12,768 nucleotides of DNA. Source: an uncultured Oscillospiraceae bacterium. Its GTDB lineage: Bacteria > Bacillota > Clostridia > Oscillospirales > Oscillospiraceae. A program made the position numbers and the translations under genes. Location of the stretch: positions 1 to 12,768 of the forward strand of contig CAKTLD010000048.1 of NCBI GenBank assembly GCA_934572445.1. Direction: 5' to 3'. The notes below the pieces were generated by a model. That model searched no databases and was not told the DNA's origin. It saw nothing but the letters and a program-made list of their open reading frames with translations. The stretch's first letter is position 1; each line of letters opens with the position of its first letter. Below are positions 6,540-12,768 of the stretch, one piece after another.

Positions 6540-6576
6540 GCAAATTTCGGAAAAAACACGGACTGTGAGGGATACA

Positions 6577-7032
6577 ATGAAGAAAGTGACGGAACTGGTG
6601 CGCGAGCTGGCCCTCCCCGCCGTGGAGGAGCAGGGCTGCACGCTCTGGGATGTGGAATACGTCCGCGAGGCCGGGCAGTGGTACCTGCGCGTCTATATCG
6701 ACAAGGACGGCGGCGTGAATATCCTCGACTGCGAGGCCATTTCCCGCAGGGTGAGCGACCTGCTGGACGAGGCCGATCCCATCGAGTCGAGCTATATCTT
6801 TGAGGTCGCGTCCGCGGGCGCGGAGCGCCCGCTCAAGCGTCCGGGCGATTTCGAGCAGTTCATGGGCGCTCCCGTGCTGCTCAAGACCTACAAGCCCATC
6901 GACGGGCGCAAGGAATTTTCCGGAGATCTTGCGGGCTACGATAACGGCGCGGTCACGCTGCGCATCGGGGAGGCCGAGCAGCGCTTCGAAAAGGAAGCGA
7001 TCGCGCTCGTGCGCCTGCGCTGTGACTTCTGA
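6577..7032 (+). CDS. rimP: Ribosome maturation factor RimP
   Basis: RimP assists maturation of the 30S subunit. The 151-residue protein has the family's two-domain layout: an N-terminal alpha/beta domain (about 1-85) with LWDVEYVREAGQWYLRVYID and DCEAISRRVSDLLDE, the hallmark FEVASAGAERPLKRPGDF (usually EVSSPGLDRPL), and a small C-terminal SH3-like barrel (about 90-151). The frame stays open 213 nt further upstream, but the ATG at 6577 is chosen because homology begins there, the upstream part lies across the promoter and leader hairpin, and GAGGG precedes it. The ribosome binding site is weaker than those of neighbouring genes. It opens the nusA operon, as in most bacteria. Confidence 0.95.
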   Translation: MKKVTELVRELALPAVEEQGCTLWDVEYVREAGQWYLRVYIDKDGGVNILDCEAISRRVSDLLDEADPIESSYIFEVASAGAERPLKRPGDFEQFMGAPVLLKTYKPIDGRKEFSGDLAGYDNGAVTLRIGEAEQRFEKEAIALVRLRCDF

Positions 7033-7079
7033 TAAAGGAATACCAACCCCTTTTATTATACAGAATAAGGAGCATACCC

Positions 7080-8141
7080 ATGAAATGTGATGAGATCTTC
7101 GCAGCCCTTGCGATGCTGGAAAAGGAACGCGGCATTTCCCAGACCTTTATGATGGAAAAGATCGTGCAGGCGCTCACCACCGCCTACAAGCGCGATCATG
7201 AGGGCGTGGAAAACGTCGTGGTCGATGTGGATGAGGTCAAGCGCGACCTGAAGATGTATGTGCAGAAGGAGGTCGTCGAGGAGGTCGAGAACCCCGGCAC
7301 GCAGATGAGCGTTGCCGACGCCAAGGCCATCTCCGCCAAGTACACCGTGGGAGATATCGTCAATCTGCCGGTCGACAACATCGAGTTTGGCCGCATCGCC
7401 GCGGGCAACGGCAAGCAGGTCATCATTCAGGGCCTGCGCGAGGCCGAGAGCGGCATGGTCTATGACGAATATAACTCCAAGCAGCACGAGATCCTCACCG
7501 GCGTCGTCACGCGCATCGATCCCCGCACGGGCAACGCCTCGCTGCGCATCGGCACGGGCACGGAGGCGACGGACGCACTGCTGCTCGCCGGCGAGCAGGT
7601 CAAGGGCGAAACGCTCGTCGAGGGTCAGCGCATCAAGGTGTACCTCGTCGACGTGCGCCGCGGCACCCGCGGTGCGCAGGTGGTCATCTCCCGCACGCAT
7701 CCTGGCTTGGTCAAGCGCCTTTTTGAACTCGAAGTGCCCGAGATCTATGACGGCACCGTCGAGATCCGCTCCATCGCCCGCGAGGCGGGCTCCCGCACGA
7801 AGATGGCGGTGTGGAGCAACGACGCCAATGTCGATCCCATCGGCGCGTGCGTCGGCCCTCACGGCCAGCGCGTGAACAACATCGTCGAGGAGCTGCGCGG
7901 TGAGAAGATCGACATCATCAAGTACAGCGACGATCCCGCCGAGTATATCGCCGCGGCGCTCGCTCCGGCGGATGTGGTCGATGTGCGCCTTGCCGAAGAG
8001 GGCAAGGCCTGCCGTGTCATCGTGCCCGACGATCAGCTTTCCCTTGCCATCGGCAAGGAGGGGCAGAACGCGCGCCTGGCCGCGCGTCTTGTCGGCTACA
8101 AGATCGATATCAAGCCCCAGAGCTATCGCGAGGACGAATAA
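7080..8141 (+). CDS. nusA: Transcription termination/antitermination factor NusA
   Basis: NusA binds RNA polymerase and nascent RNA and tunes pausing, termination and antitermination. The 353-residue protein shows the N-terminal polymerase-binding domain (about 1-130), an S1 domain (about 137-201, GVVTRIDPRTGNASLRI), KH1 with its GPHG loop (259-262, GACVGPHGQRVNNIVEEL) and KH2 with GKEG (325-328, LAIGKEGQNARLAARL). It ends soon after KH2, lacking the C-terminal acidic repeats of E. coli NusA, which is the normal short form in Bacillota. TAAGGAG at 7066-7072 supports the ATG. It follows rimP by 47 nt and is probably autoregulated through the leader hairpin ahead of rimP. Confidence 0.98.
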   Translation: MKCDEIFAALAMLEKERGISQTFMMEKIVQALTTAYKRDHEGVENVVVDVDEVKRDLKMYVQKEVVEEVENPGTQMSVADAKAISAKYTVGDIVNLPVDNIEFGRIAAGNGKQVIIQGLREAESGMVYDEYNSKQHEILTGVVTRIDPRTGNASLRIGTGTEATDALLLAGEQVKGETLVEGQRIKVYLVDVRRGTRGAQVVISRTHPGLVKRLFELEVPEIYDGTVEIRSIAREAGSRTKMAVWSNDANVDPIGACVGPHGQRVNNIVEELRGEKIDIIKYSDDPAEYIAAALAPADVVDVRLAEEGKACRVIVPDDQLSLAIGKEGQNARLAARLVGYKIDIKPQSYREDE

Positions 8142-8178
8142 TTTCAAAATGTGCAGAGCTCATTTTAAAGCTTAAATC

Positions 8179-8221
8179 TGCGCCGTGCGCGGCGCAAGAA
8201 GTCCGAGGCGCTGAAAGCGCC
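8179..8221 (+). repeat. Pair of GC-rich hairpins between nusA and rnpM
   Basis: TGCGCCG (8179-8185) pairs with CGGCGCA (8190-8196) around TGCG, and GGCGCT (8207-8212) pairs with AGCGCC (8216-8221) around GAA. The second ends 3 nt before the GAGGAGG ribosome binding site of rnpM. Neither has a T-run, so they are not intrinsic terminators. They may be RNA-processing or stability elements inside the operon, and they resemble in style the short hairpins of 846-1538. Confidence 0.6.
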
Positions 8222-8238
8222 AAAGAGGAGGGCGGCCC

Positions 8239-8511
8239 ATGCAGAAAGTGAAAAAGATCCCGCAGCGCCAGTGCGTGGGCTGCCGCGAGATGAAGGACAA
8301 ACGCGCGCTCATCCGCGCCGTCAAATCGCCGGAGGGCGAGGTGTCGCTCGACTTTACGGGCAAGAAACCCGGGCGCGGCGCTTACGTCTGCCCGAACAGC
8401 GAATGCCTCAAGCGGGCGCGCAAATCCCGCGCGCTCGAGCGCGCGCTGGACACGGCCATCCCCGAGAGCGTATATGAGGAACTGGAAAAGGAGATGGCAA
8501 ACGGTGGATAA
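8239..8511 (+). CDS. rnpM: RNase P modulator RnpM (YlxR family)
   Basis: The family, long known as YlxR or DUF448, is a small RNA-binding protein, now described in Bacillota as a modulator of RNase P. The 90-residue product carries the signature RQCVGCREMKDKRALIRAV near its N-terminus, TGKKPGRGAYVC in the middle and ALERAL near the end. Cys12 and Cys15, with Cys51 and Cys56, could form a metal-binding or structural cluster. GAGGAGGG around 8225-8232 lies just before the ATG. Its last codons overlap the GTG start of ylxQ by 8 nt, implying coupled translation. Its place between nusA and ylxQ matches the standard operon order. Confidence 0.95.
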   Translation: MQKVKKIPQRQCVGCREMKDKRALIRAVKSPEGEVSLDFTGKKPGRGAYVCPNSECLKRARKSRALERALDTAIPESVYEELEKEMANGG

Positions 8512-9169
8512 ACTGCTCAATCTGATCGGCCTTGCGAAAAAGGCCGGAAAGCTGGAGATCGGCGAGGAGCCCGTCGGCGCGGCGGCAAGAAGCAAGCACG
8601 CGCGGCTCATTCTCATCGCCTCCGACGCCGCGGACAACACGCGCCGCCGCGCGCTCCACTTCGGCGAGGCGGGCGAGTGCATCTGTCTTGCGCTTCCCGA
8701 AACGAAGGAGGCGCTCGGAAAAGCGCTGGGACGCACCTCGTGCGCGATGCTGGCGGTAACAGACGTCGGTTTTGCCGAGGCGATCGCCAAAAAGCTTGCC
8801 GAGAGCGACGAGGCGCACTATGGCGAGGCGGCGAGACGGCTCGCCGTGAAGGCCGCGCGGGCCGCTGAGCGGCGGCGCGAGATGGCGCAGCACGAGAAGA
8901 ACGTGCGCATGGGCAAAAAGAAGCCGCATGAGCCGAAGTCACCCGCCGCGCCTGAGCAGCGCGCGGACGGGGAAACGTCCGAAGAACGGCGCCCGCCGCG
9001 GCGCACCGTGAAGCACGGCCGCACGCGCGCCGAGCGAGAGAAGGCGCACCGCGCCGCAGAAAAGGCAAAAAGCGCAAGGCGCTTTGCCCATTCCCGCCCC
9101 GTGAAAAAGGGCAAGGGCAGCATAAAGAAAGAGACCCGGCGGACATCACAACACACGGAGGTGCAGTAA
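8504..9169 (+). CDS. ylxQ: L7Ae-family RNA-binding protein YlxQ with long basic tail
   Basis: The first 100 residues are an L7Ae/YlxQ fold, a family that binds kink-turn [24 protein letters not shown], then [17 protein letters not shown] and [21 protein letters not shown]. The chosen start is GTG at 8504, because homology begins there ([12 protein letters not shown]) and AAAAGGAG at 8486-8493 is 10 nt ahead; an ATG at 8474 would only add residues translated out of frame from rnpM. Most YlxQ proteins are about 100 residues long. This one runs to 221, the extra part (about 101-221) being low-complexity and rich in Arg, Lys, Ala and Glu ([43 protein letters not shown]), likely disordered and RNA-binding. 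infB starts 1 nt after the stop. Confidence 0.9.
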   Translation: MDKLLNLIGLAKKAGKLEIGEEPVGAAARSKHARLILIASDAADNTRRRALHFGEAGECICLALPETKEALGKALGRTSCAMLAVTDVGFAEAIAKKLAESDEAHYGEAARRLAVKAARAAERRREMAQHEKNVRMGKKKPHEPKSPAAPEQRADGETSEERRPPRRTVKHGRTRAEREKAHRAAEKAKSARRFAHSRPVKKGKGSIKKETRRTSQHTEVQ

Positions 9170-9170
9170 T

Positions 9171-11561
9171 TTGGCTACTACAATGAACAGAAACAAGGTA
9201 TCCGATATGGCAAAGGACTTCGGCATGGCGTCGAAGGACATTCAGGCCGTTCTGAATACCTACGCGGACACGCCCAAAAAGCCCTCGCAGGTGTTGTCGG
9301 AAGAAGAGGTCAATCTGATCTTTGAGCACCTGACGCAGAAGCATCAGGTCAAGATCGAGACGATCTACGCCGAGACCGCGCCCGAGAAGAAGCCCGAGCC
9401 CAAGGTGCAGCCTGCCCAGCAGTCCCAGCAGCAGGCGAACCAGCAGAAGAAGCCCGCCCAGCAGCCCCAGCAGCAGGCGAACCAGCAGAAGAAGCCTGCA
9501 CAGCCCCAGCCTCAGCAGCAGGCAAAGCCCGGCAGCAGATCCACCGCCACGCAGCAGCCCACGACCCGCGTGCCGGAGAAGAAGATCGTCGACACGCGCA
9601 AGGTGACGAACGTCAACCTTGACAAGTATGACGAGAAATTGCAGGATATGGCGGAGCGCTCCGGCGATCGCCGCGAGATGGAACGCGGGAACAAGGAAAA
9701 GTTCCGCAGCAACAAGAACCGCGGCGGCCGTCAGCAGCCGTTTTCCGGCAAGCGCCGCCAGGAGGAGGCCGAGAAGATGCGCCGCCTCCAGCTCGAGATC
9801 GCCAAGAAGACCCCGCTGACGGTCAAGATCCCCGACGAGATCTCCGTCGGCGAGCTGGCCTCCCGCATGAAGAAGACCGGAGCCGAGGTCGTCAAGTGCC
9901 TGATGAAAAACGGCGTGATGGCCTCCCTTTCCCAAATGATCGACTTCGACACCGCCTCCTTTGTCGCCGAAGAGCTCGGCTGCAAGGTGGAGAAGGAAGT
10001 TGTCGTCACGATCGAGGAAAAGCTGATCGACGACCATAAGGACAGCGAAGACGAGCTGGAGCCTCGTGCGCCGGTCGTGGTCGTCATGGGCCACGTCGAC
10101 CACGGCAAGACGTCGCTGCTCGACTATATCCGCAACGCCCACGTCGCCTCCGGCGAGGCCGGCGGCATCACGCAGCATATCGGCGCCTATCAGGTGCAGA
10201 TCAAGGGCAAGCCCATCACCTTCCTCGATACCCCGGGCCATGAGGCGTTCACCTCCATGCGCGCCCGCGGTGCGATGATCACGGATATCGCCATTCTCGT
10301 CGTCGCGGCGGAGGACGGCATCAAGCCGCAGACCGTGGAGTCCATCAACCACGCCAAGGCCGCCGAGATCCCCATTATCGTCGCCATCAACAAGATGGAT
10401 AAGCCCGACGCCAACCCCGAGCGTATCAAGCAGCAGCTGACCGAGTACGGTCTGGTGGCCGAGGACTGGGGCGGCGACACGATCATCTGCCCCATTTCCG
10501 CCAAAACCGGTATGGGCATCGATAATCTGCTCGAAATGGTCGCGCTGACCGCCGAGGTCGCCGAGCTCAAAGCCAACCCCAACCGTGCCGCCTCCGGCGC
10601 TGTGGTCGAGGCGCGCCTTGACAAGGGCCGCGGCCCGATCGCGACGCTGCTCGTCCAGAACGGTACGCTCCATCAGGGTGACATCATCATCGCCGGTACG
10701 GCCGTCGGCCGCGTGCGCGCGATGATGAGCGACAAGGGCCAGAAGCTTACCACCGCGGGCCCCAGCGTGCCTGTGGAGATCACAGGCCTTGGCGAAGTGC
10801 CCGAGGCCGGCGCACACTTCAACGCCGTCGCCGACGAGCGTCTTGCCCGTGAGCTTGTGGAGCAGCGCAAGGAGGAGGAAAAGCGCAAGGCCAACGCGCC
10901 CATTGCCAAGGTTTCGCTCGAGGACCTGTTCAGCCAGATCCAGGCGGGCGAGATGAAGAACCTCAACATCATCGTCAAGGCGGACGTGATGGGCTCGGTC
11001 GAGGCCGTCAAGGCGTCGCTTGAGAAGATATCCAACGACGAGGTCCGCGTGCGCGTCATCCACGGCGCGGTCGGCGCGATCAACGAGAGCGACGTCATGC
11101 TCGCCACCACCTCGAACGCTATCATCGTCGGATTCAATGTCCGGCCCGACGCCTCCGCGCGCGACAGCGCGGCCCGCAACCACGTCGATATGCGTATGTA
11201 CCGCGTCATTTATGACGCCATCGACGAGATCGAGGCCGCGATGAAGGGTATGCTCGCGCCGAAGTTCCGCGAGGCCGTCATCGGCCACGCCGAGATCCGC
11301 CAGACCTACAAGGTCTCGTCCGTCGGCACCGTCGCGGGCTGCTATGTGCAGGACGGCAAGATCCAGCGCGCGTGCGACGTGCGCATCGTGCGCGACGGCA
11401 TCGTCGTCCACGAAGGTCACCTCGCCTCGCTCCAGCGCTTCAAGGACTCCGTCAAGGAGGTCGCGCAGGGCTACGAGTGCGGCCTGAGCTTCGAGAAGTA
11501 CAACGACATCAAGGTCGGCGACATCGTCGAGGCCTATGTCATGGAGCAGATCGAACAGTAA
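9171..11561 (+). CDS. infB: Translation initiation factor IF-2
   Basis: IF2 is the GTPase that brings initiator fMet-tRNA to the 30S subunit and promotes subunit joining. The 796-residue protein has a first IF2_N-like segment (about 5-60), a Gln/Lys/Pro-rich linker (about 70-130) with a 14-residue repeat, a basic region (165-205), a second IF2_N domain (about 214-275), and then the G domain: G1 GHVDHGKT (307-314), G2 GGITQHIGA (331-339), G3 DTPGH (353-357), G4 NKMD (407-410) and G5 SAK (443-445). Domains II to IV follow, ending in a normal C-terminus. The start is TTG at 9171: GGAGGTG at 9157-9163 is 7 nt before it but 19 nt before the next candidate, ATG at 9183. The gene is coupled to ylxQ. 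Confidence 0.97.
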   Translation: MATTMNRNKVSDMAKDFGMASKDIQAVLNTYADTPKKPSQVLSEEEVNLIFEHLTQKHQVKIETIYAETAPEKKPEPKVQPAQQSQQQANQQKKPAQQPQQQANQQKKPAQPQPQQQAKPGSRSTATQQPTTRVPEKKIVDTRKVTNVNLDKYDEKLQDMAERSGDRREMERGNKEKFRSNKNRGGRQQPFSGKRRQEEAEKMRRLQLEIAKKTPLTVKIPDEISVGELASRMKKTGAEVVKCLMKNGVMASLSQMIDFDTASFVAEELGCKVEKEVVVTIEEKLIDDHKDSEDELEPRAPVVVVMGHVDHGKTSLLDYIRNAHVASGEAGGITQHIGAYQVQIKGKPITFLDTPGHEAFTSMRARGAMITDIAILVVAAEDGIKPQTVESINHAKAAEIPIIVAINKMDKPDANPERIKQQLTEYGLVAEDWGGDTIICPISAKTGMGIDNLLEMVALTAEVAELKANPNRAASGAVVEARLDKGRGPIATLLVQNGTLHQGDIIIAGTAVGRVRAMMSDKGQKLTTAGPSVPVEITGLGEVPEAGAHFNAVADERLARELVEQRKEEEKRKANAPIAKVSLEDLFSQIQAGEMKNLNIIVKADVMGSVEAVKASLEKISNDEVRVRVIHGAVGAINESDVMLATTSNAIIVGFNVRPDASARDSAARNHVDMRMYRVIYDAIDEIEAAMKGMLAPKFREAVIGHAEIRQTYKVSSVGTVAGCYVQDGKIQRACDVRIVRDGIVVHEGHLASLQRFKDSVKEVAQGYECGLSFEKYNDIKVGDIVEAYVMEQIEQ
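9411..9527 (+). repeat. 42-bp in-frame tandem repeat within infB
   Basis: A 42-bp unit occurs twice in full (9411-9452 and 9453-9494), nearly identical, with a third shorter and diverged copy to 9527. It encodes [14 protein letters not shown], then [14 protein letters not shown], then [11 protein letters not shown]. It lies in the variable linker between the two N-terminal IF2 segments, so changes in copy number would keep the frame. Confidence 0.9.
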
Positions 11562-11600
11562 GACCTCAAAATCCGCGGAGCGAATTTTTGACCTTTTGCG

Positions 11601-11811
11601 GGCCGCTGCGCGCACTCGCTGCGCTCGCACACTTGCGGCCTGACCGGGCAGCCGTTAGCAGCTCTGCTGCTTTACGGATGCCGCGTACCCCTTGCGGGAA
11701 AGGTGTTTTGGCTGACGCGCACACCCCGGGGTGGCTTCTCTTGCCGCTGCGCGGCAATTCACCTTCTGTCGTCAGTAAAAACAGATAAGATATTTTGCGC
11801 CGTTGGCGCAA
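11601..11811. repeat. Hairpin-rich gap between infB and rbfA
   Basis: The 318-nt gap 11562-11879 holds no gene. It contains GGCCGC/GCGGCC (11601-11606 and 11635-11640), AGCAGC-TCT-GCTGCT (11657-11671), the perfect palindrome CACCCCGGGGTG (11722-11733), TTGCCGC-TGC-GCGGCAA (11741-11757) and TTGCGCC-GTT-GGCGCAA (11795-11811), and ends in the terminator-like stem annotated separately. The style matches the array at 846-1538, but I see no long shared sequence. An AT-rich patch at 11773-11796 could hide a promoter for rbfA; no box pair there matches the good promoters of this window. Confidence 0.65.
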
Positions 11812-11825
11812 TTCTGCGAAGCCTT

Positions 11826-11863
11826 AAAGTGAGGGGCGGGCGTTCGCCCGCCCCTGCTTTTTT
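11826..11863 (+). terminator. Terminator-like hairpin immediately upstream of rbfA
   Basis: GGGGCGGGC (11833-11841) pairs perfectly with GCCCGCCCC (11846-11854) around GTTC, and TGCTTTTTT follows (11855-11863). AAAG at 11826-11829 can also pair with CTTT at 11857-11860. The rbfA ribosome binding site AAAGGAGG starts 2 nt later. It looks like an intrinsic terminator ending infB transcripts or attenuating entry into rbfA-nrnA. Confidence 0.75.
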
Positions 11864-11879
11864 CAAAGGAGGAATAACT

Positions 11880-12272
11880 ATGGCAAGCAATCGCATTGGA
11901 CGCATCAATGAAGAGATCCAGCGCGAGGTAAGCGCGCTCATGCGTACGCTCAAGGACCCGCGCGTGAGCGGTGCGATGATGACCGTCACCCATGTGGACA
12001 CGACGAGCGATCTGCGCTATTCGCGCATCTACGTCAGCGCGCTTGACAAATCACAGGAGAAGGAGGCTGTCCGCGGCCTTAAAAGCGCGGCGGGTTATCT
12101 GCGCCGTGAGCTGGGCGCGCGCATGTCGCTGCGCTACACGCCGGAGCTGCAGTTCATCGCGGACGATTCCATCGAATACGGCGCGCACATCCTCGAGATG
12201 CTGCGCGACCCGAATGTGGTCAAGCCCGCAAATCCTGCCAATGAAGCGCCCGGCGCGGAGGAAGAGGAATGA
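11880..12272 (+). CDS. rbfA: 30S ribosome-binding factor A
   Basis: RbfA binds the 30S subunit near the 5' end of 16S rRNA during late assembly and is needed for cold adaptation in several bacteria. The 130-residue protein is a single KH-like domain: NRIGRINEEIQREVSALM, KDPRVSGAMMTVTHVDTTSD, LRYSRIYVSAL, and LRRELGARMSLRYTPELQF, which is the family signature. It ends in an Ala/Glu-rich tail. The frame is open back to 11703, but AAAGGAGG at 11865-11872 and homology both fix the ATG at 11880. A terminator-like stem just upstream may throttle its expression relative to infB. Its stop overlaps the nrnA start by 4 nt (ATGA), so the two are translationally coupled. Confidence 0.97.
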   Translation: MASNRIGRINEEIQREVSALMRTLKDPRVSGAMMTVTHVDTTSDLRYSRIYVSALDKSQEKEAVRGLKSAAGYLRRELGARMSLRYTPELQFIADDSIEYGAHILEMLRDPNVVKPANPANEAPGAEEEE

Positions 12273-12768
12273 CCATTTCCGAGGTCGCGGCCTATCTCCG
12301 CGCGCACGACAAGTACCTCATTCTGACCCACCGCCGCCCGGACGGCGACACCATCGGCTGTGCCTCGGCGCTGTGCGCCATGCTGCGCCAGATGGGCAAA
12401 AGCGCGGGGGTACTCTACAACTGCGAGACGACCGGGCACTTCGAGCAATACGTTGAGCAATACTGGGTCGCGGACGATTTTGACTATGAGACCGTCGTCT
12501 CCGTCGATCTCGCCGCGCTGAGCCTGTTCCCCGATAACGCTGAGCTGTTCAAAACGCGCGTCGATCTCGCCATCGACCACCACCCGAGCTATGAGGGCTT
12601 CGGCAAGGAGAGCTGCGTGCACCCCGAGTGCGCCGCCTGCGGCGAGATCCTCTGCGAGCTCGCGCAGGAATTAGGGCAGCTCACGCCTGAGGTCGCGCTG
12701 CCGCTCTATGTCGCCGTGTCGACCGACACGGGCTGCTTTGTCTACTCCAACGTCACGGCGAACACGCA
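12269..12768 (+). CDS. nrnA: DHH-family phosphoesterase, NrnA-like (3' end outside window)
   Basis: Proteins of this family degrade short oligoribonucleotides and dephosphorylate pAp in the cytoplasm of many Bacillota. The 166 residues present hold the DHH-domain motifs in order: motif I THRRPDGDTIGCASAL (20-35), motif II VVSVDLA (76-82), the DHH motif AIDHHPS (101-107) and motif IV STDTGCF (151-157). All metal-binding residues of the visible part look intact. The DHHA1 substrate domain lies beyond the window edge. ATG at 12269 overlaps the rbfA stop as ATGA. The order rbfA-nrnA (often followed by truB) is common in this operon and supports the assignment. Confidence 0.92.
   Translation, partial: MTISEVAAYLRAHDKYLILTHRRPDGDTIGCASALCAMLRQMGKSAGVLYNCETTGHFEQYVEQYWVADDFDYETVVSVDLAALSLFPDNAELFKTRVDLAIDHHPSYEGFGKESCVHPECAACGEILCELAQELGQLTPEVALPLYVAVSTDTGCFVYSNVTANT

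Noticed and set aside
8474..8503. Upstream ATG for ylxQ adding ten residues
   Set aside because: The extra residues are an out-of-frame reading of rnpM. The ribosome binding site AAAAGGAG lies after this ATG and fits the GTG at 8504.
8613..11630. Very long minus-strand open frame (1005 codons) opposite infB and ylxQ
   Set aside because: It is the antisense shadow of GC-rich coding sequence. It has low-complexity Asp/Leu/Arg/His-rich content, no known domain and no ribosome binding site, whereas the plus strand encodes complete IF2 motifs.

Overview
The window looks like chromosomal DNA of a GC-rich member of the Bacillota, most likely class Clostridia and probably near Oscillospiraceae. This is an inference from gene order (rpsF-ssb-rpsR and rimP-nusA-rnpM-ylxQ-infB-rbfA-nrnA), strong AGGAGG ribosome binding sites, an S-layer-homology (SLH) surface protein and high GC content. 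No marker gene here fixes a genus. No rRNA, tRNA, CRISPR array, transposase or phage gene was seen.

Layout: (1) Positions 1-845 on the plus strand hold the end of rpsF, then ssb and rpsR, closed by a strong intrinsic terminator. (2) Positions 846-1518 hold no credible gene. They contain a dense series of about twenty short inverted repeats, including a perfect 18-bp stem. (3) Positions 1519-6280 on the minus strand hold four genes in three transcription units: a HAD phosphatase coupled to a P-loop ATPase with a CYTH-like domain whose metal-binding residues appear lost; a secreted protein with three SLH repeats; and a MATE-family transporter. (4) Positions 6453-12768 on the plus strand hold the nusA-infB operon, with a promoter, a terminator-like leader hairpin, rimP, nusA, rnpM (ylxR), an enlarged ylxQ, infB, a second hairpin-rich gap ending in a terminator-like stem, rbfA, and nrnA running off the end.

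The plus-strand blocks serve translation and RNA metabolism: ribosome assembly (RimP, RbfA), initiation (IF2), transcription elongation and termination (NusA), RNA handling (RnpM, YlxQ, NrnA) and DNA protection (SSB). The minus-strand block is accessory: surface, export and phosphate chemistry.

Points most worth following are the hairpin arrays at 846-1538 and 11601-11863, the NusA-type attenuator in the rimP leader, the apparently dead CYTH domain, the roughly 120-residue basic tail on YlxQ, the TTG start of infB, and four promoters that share an extended -10 element.
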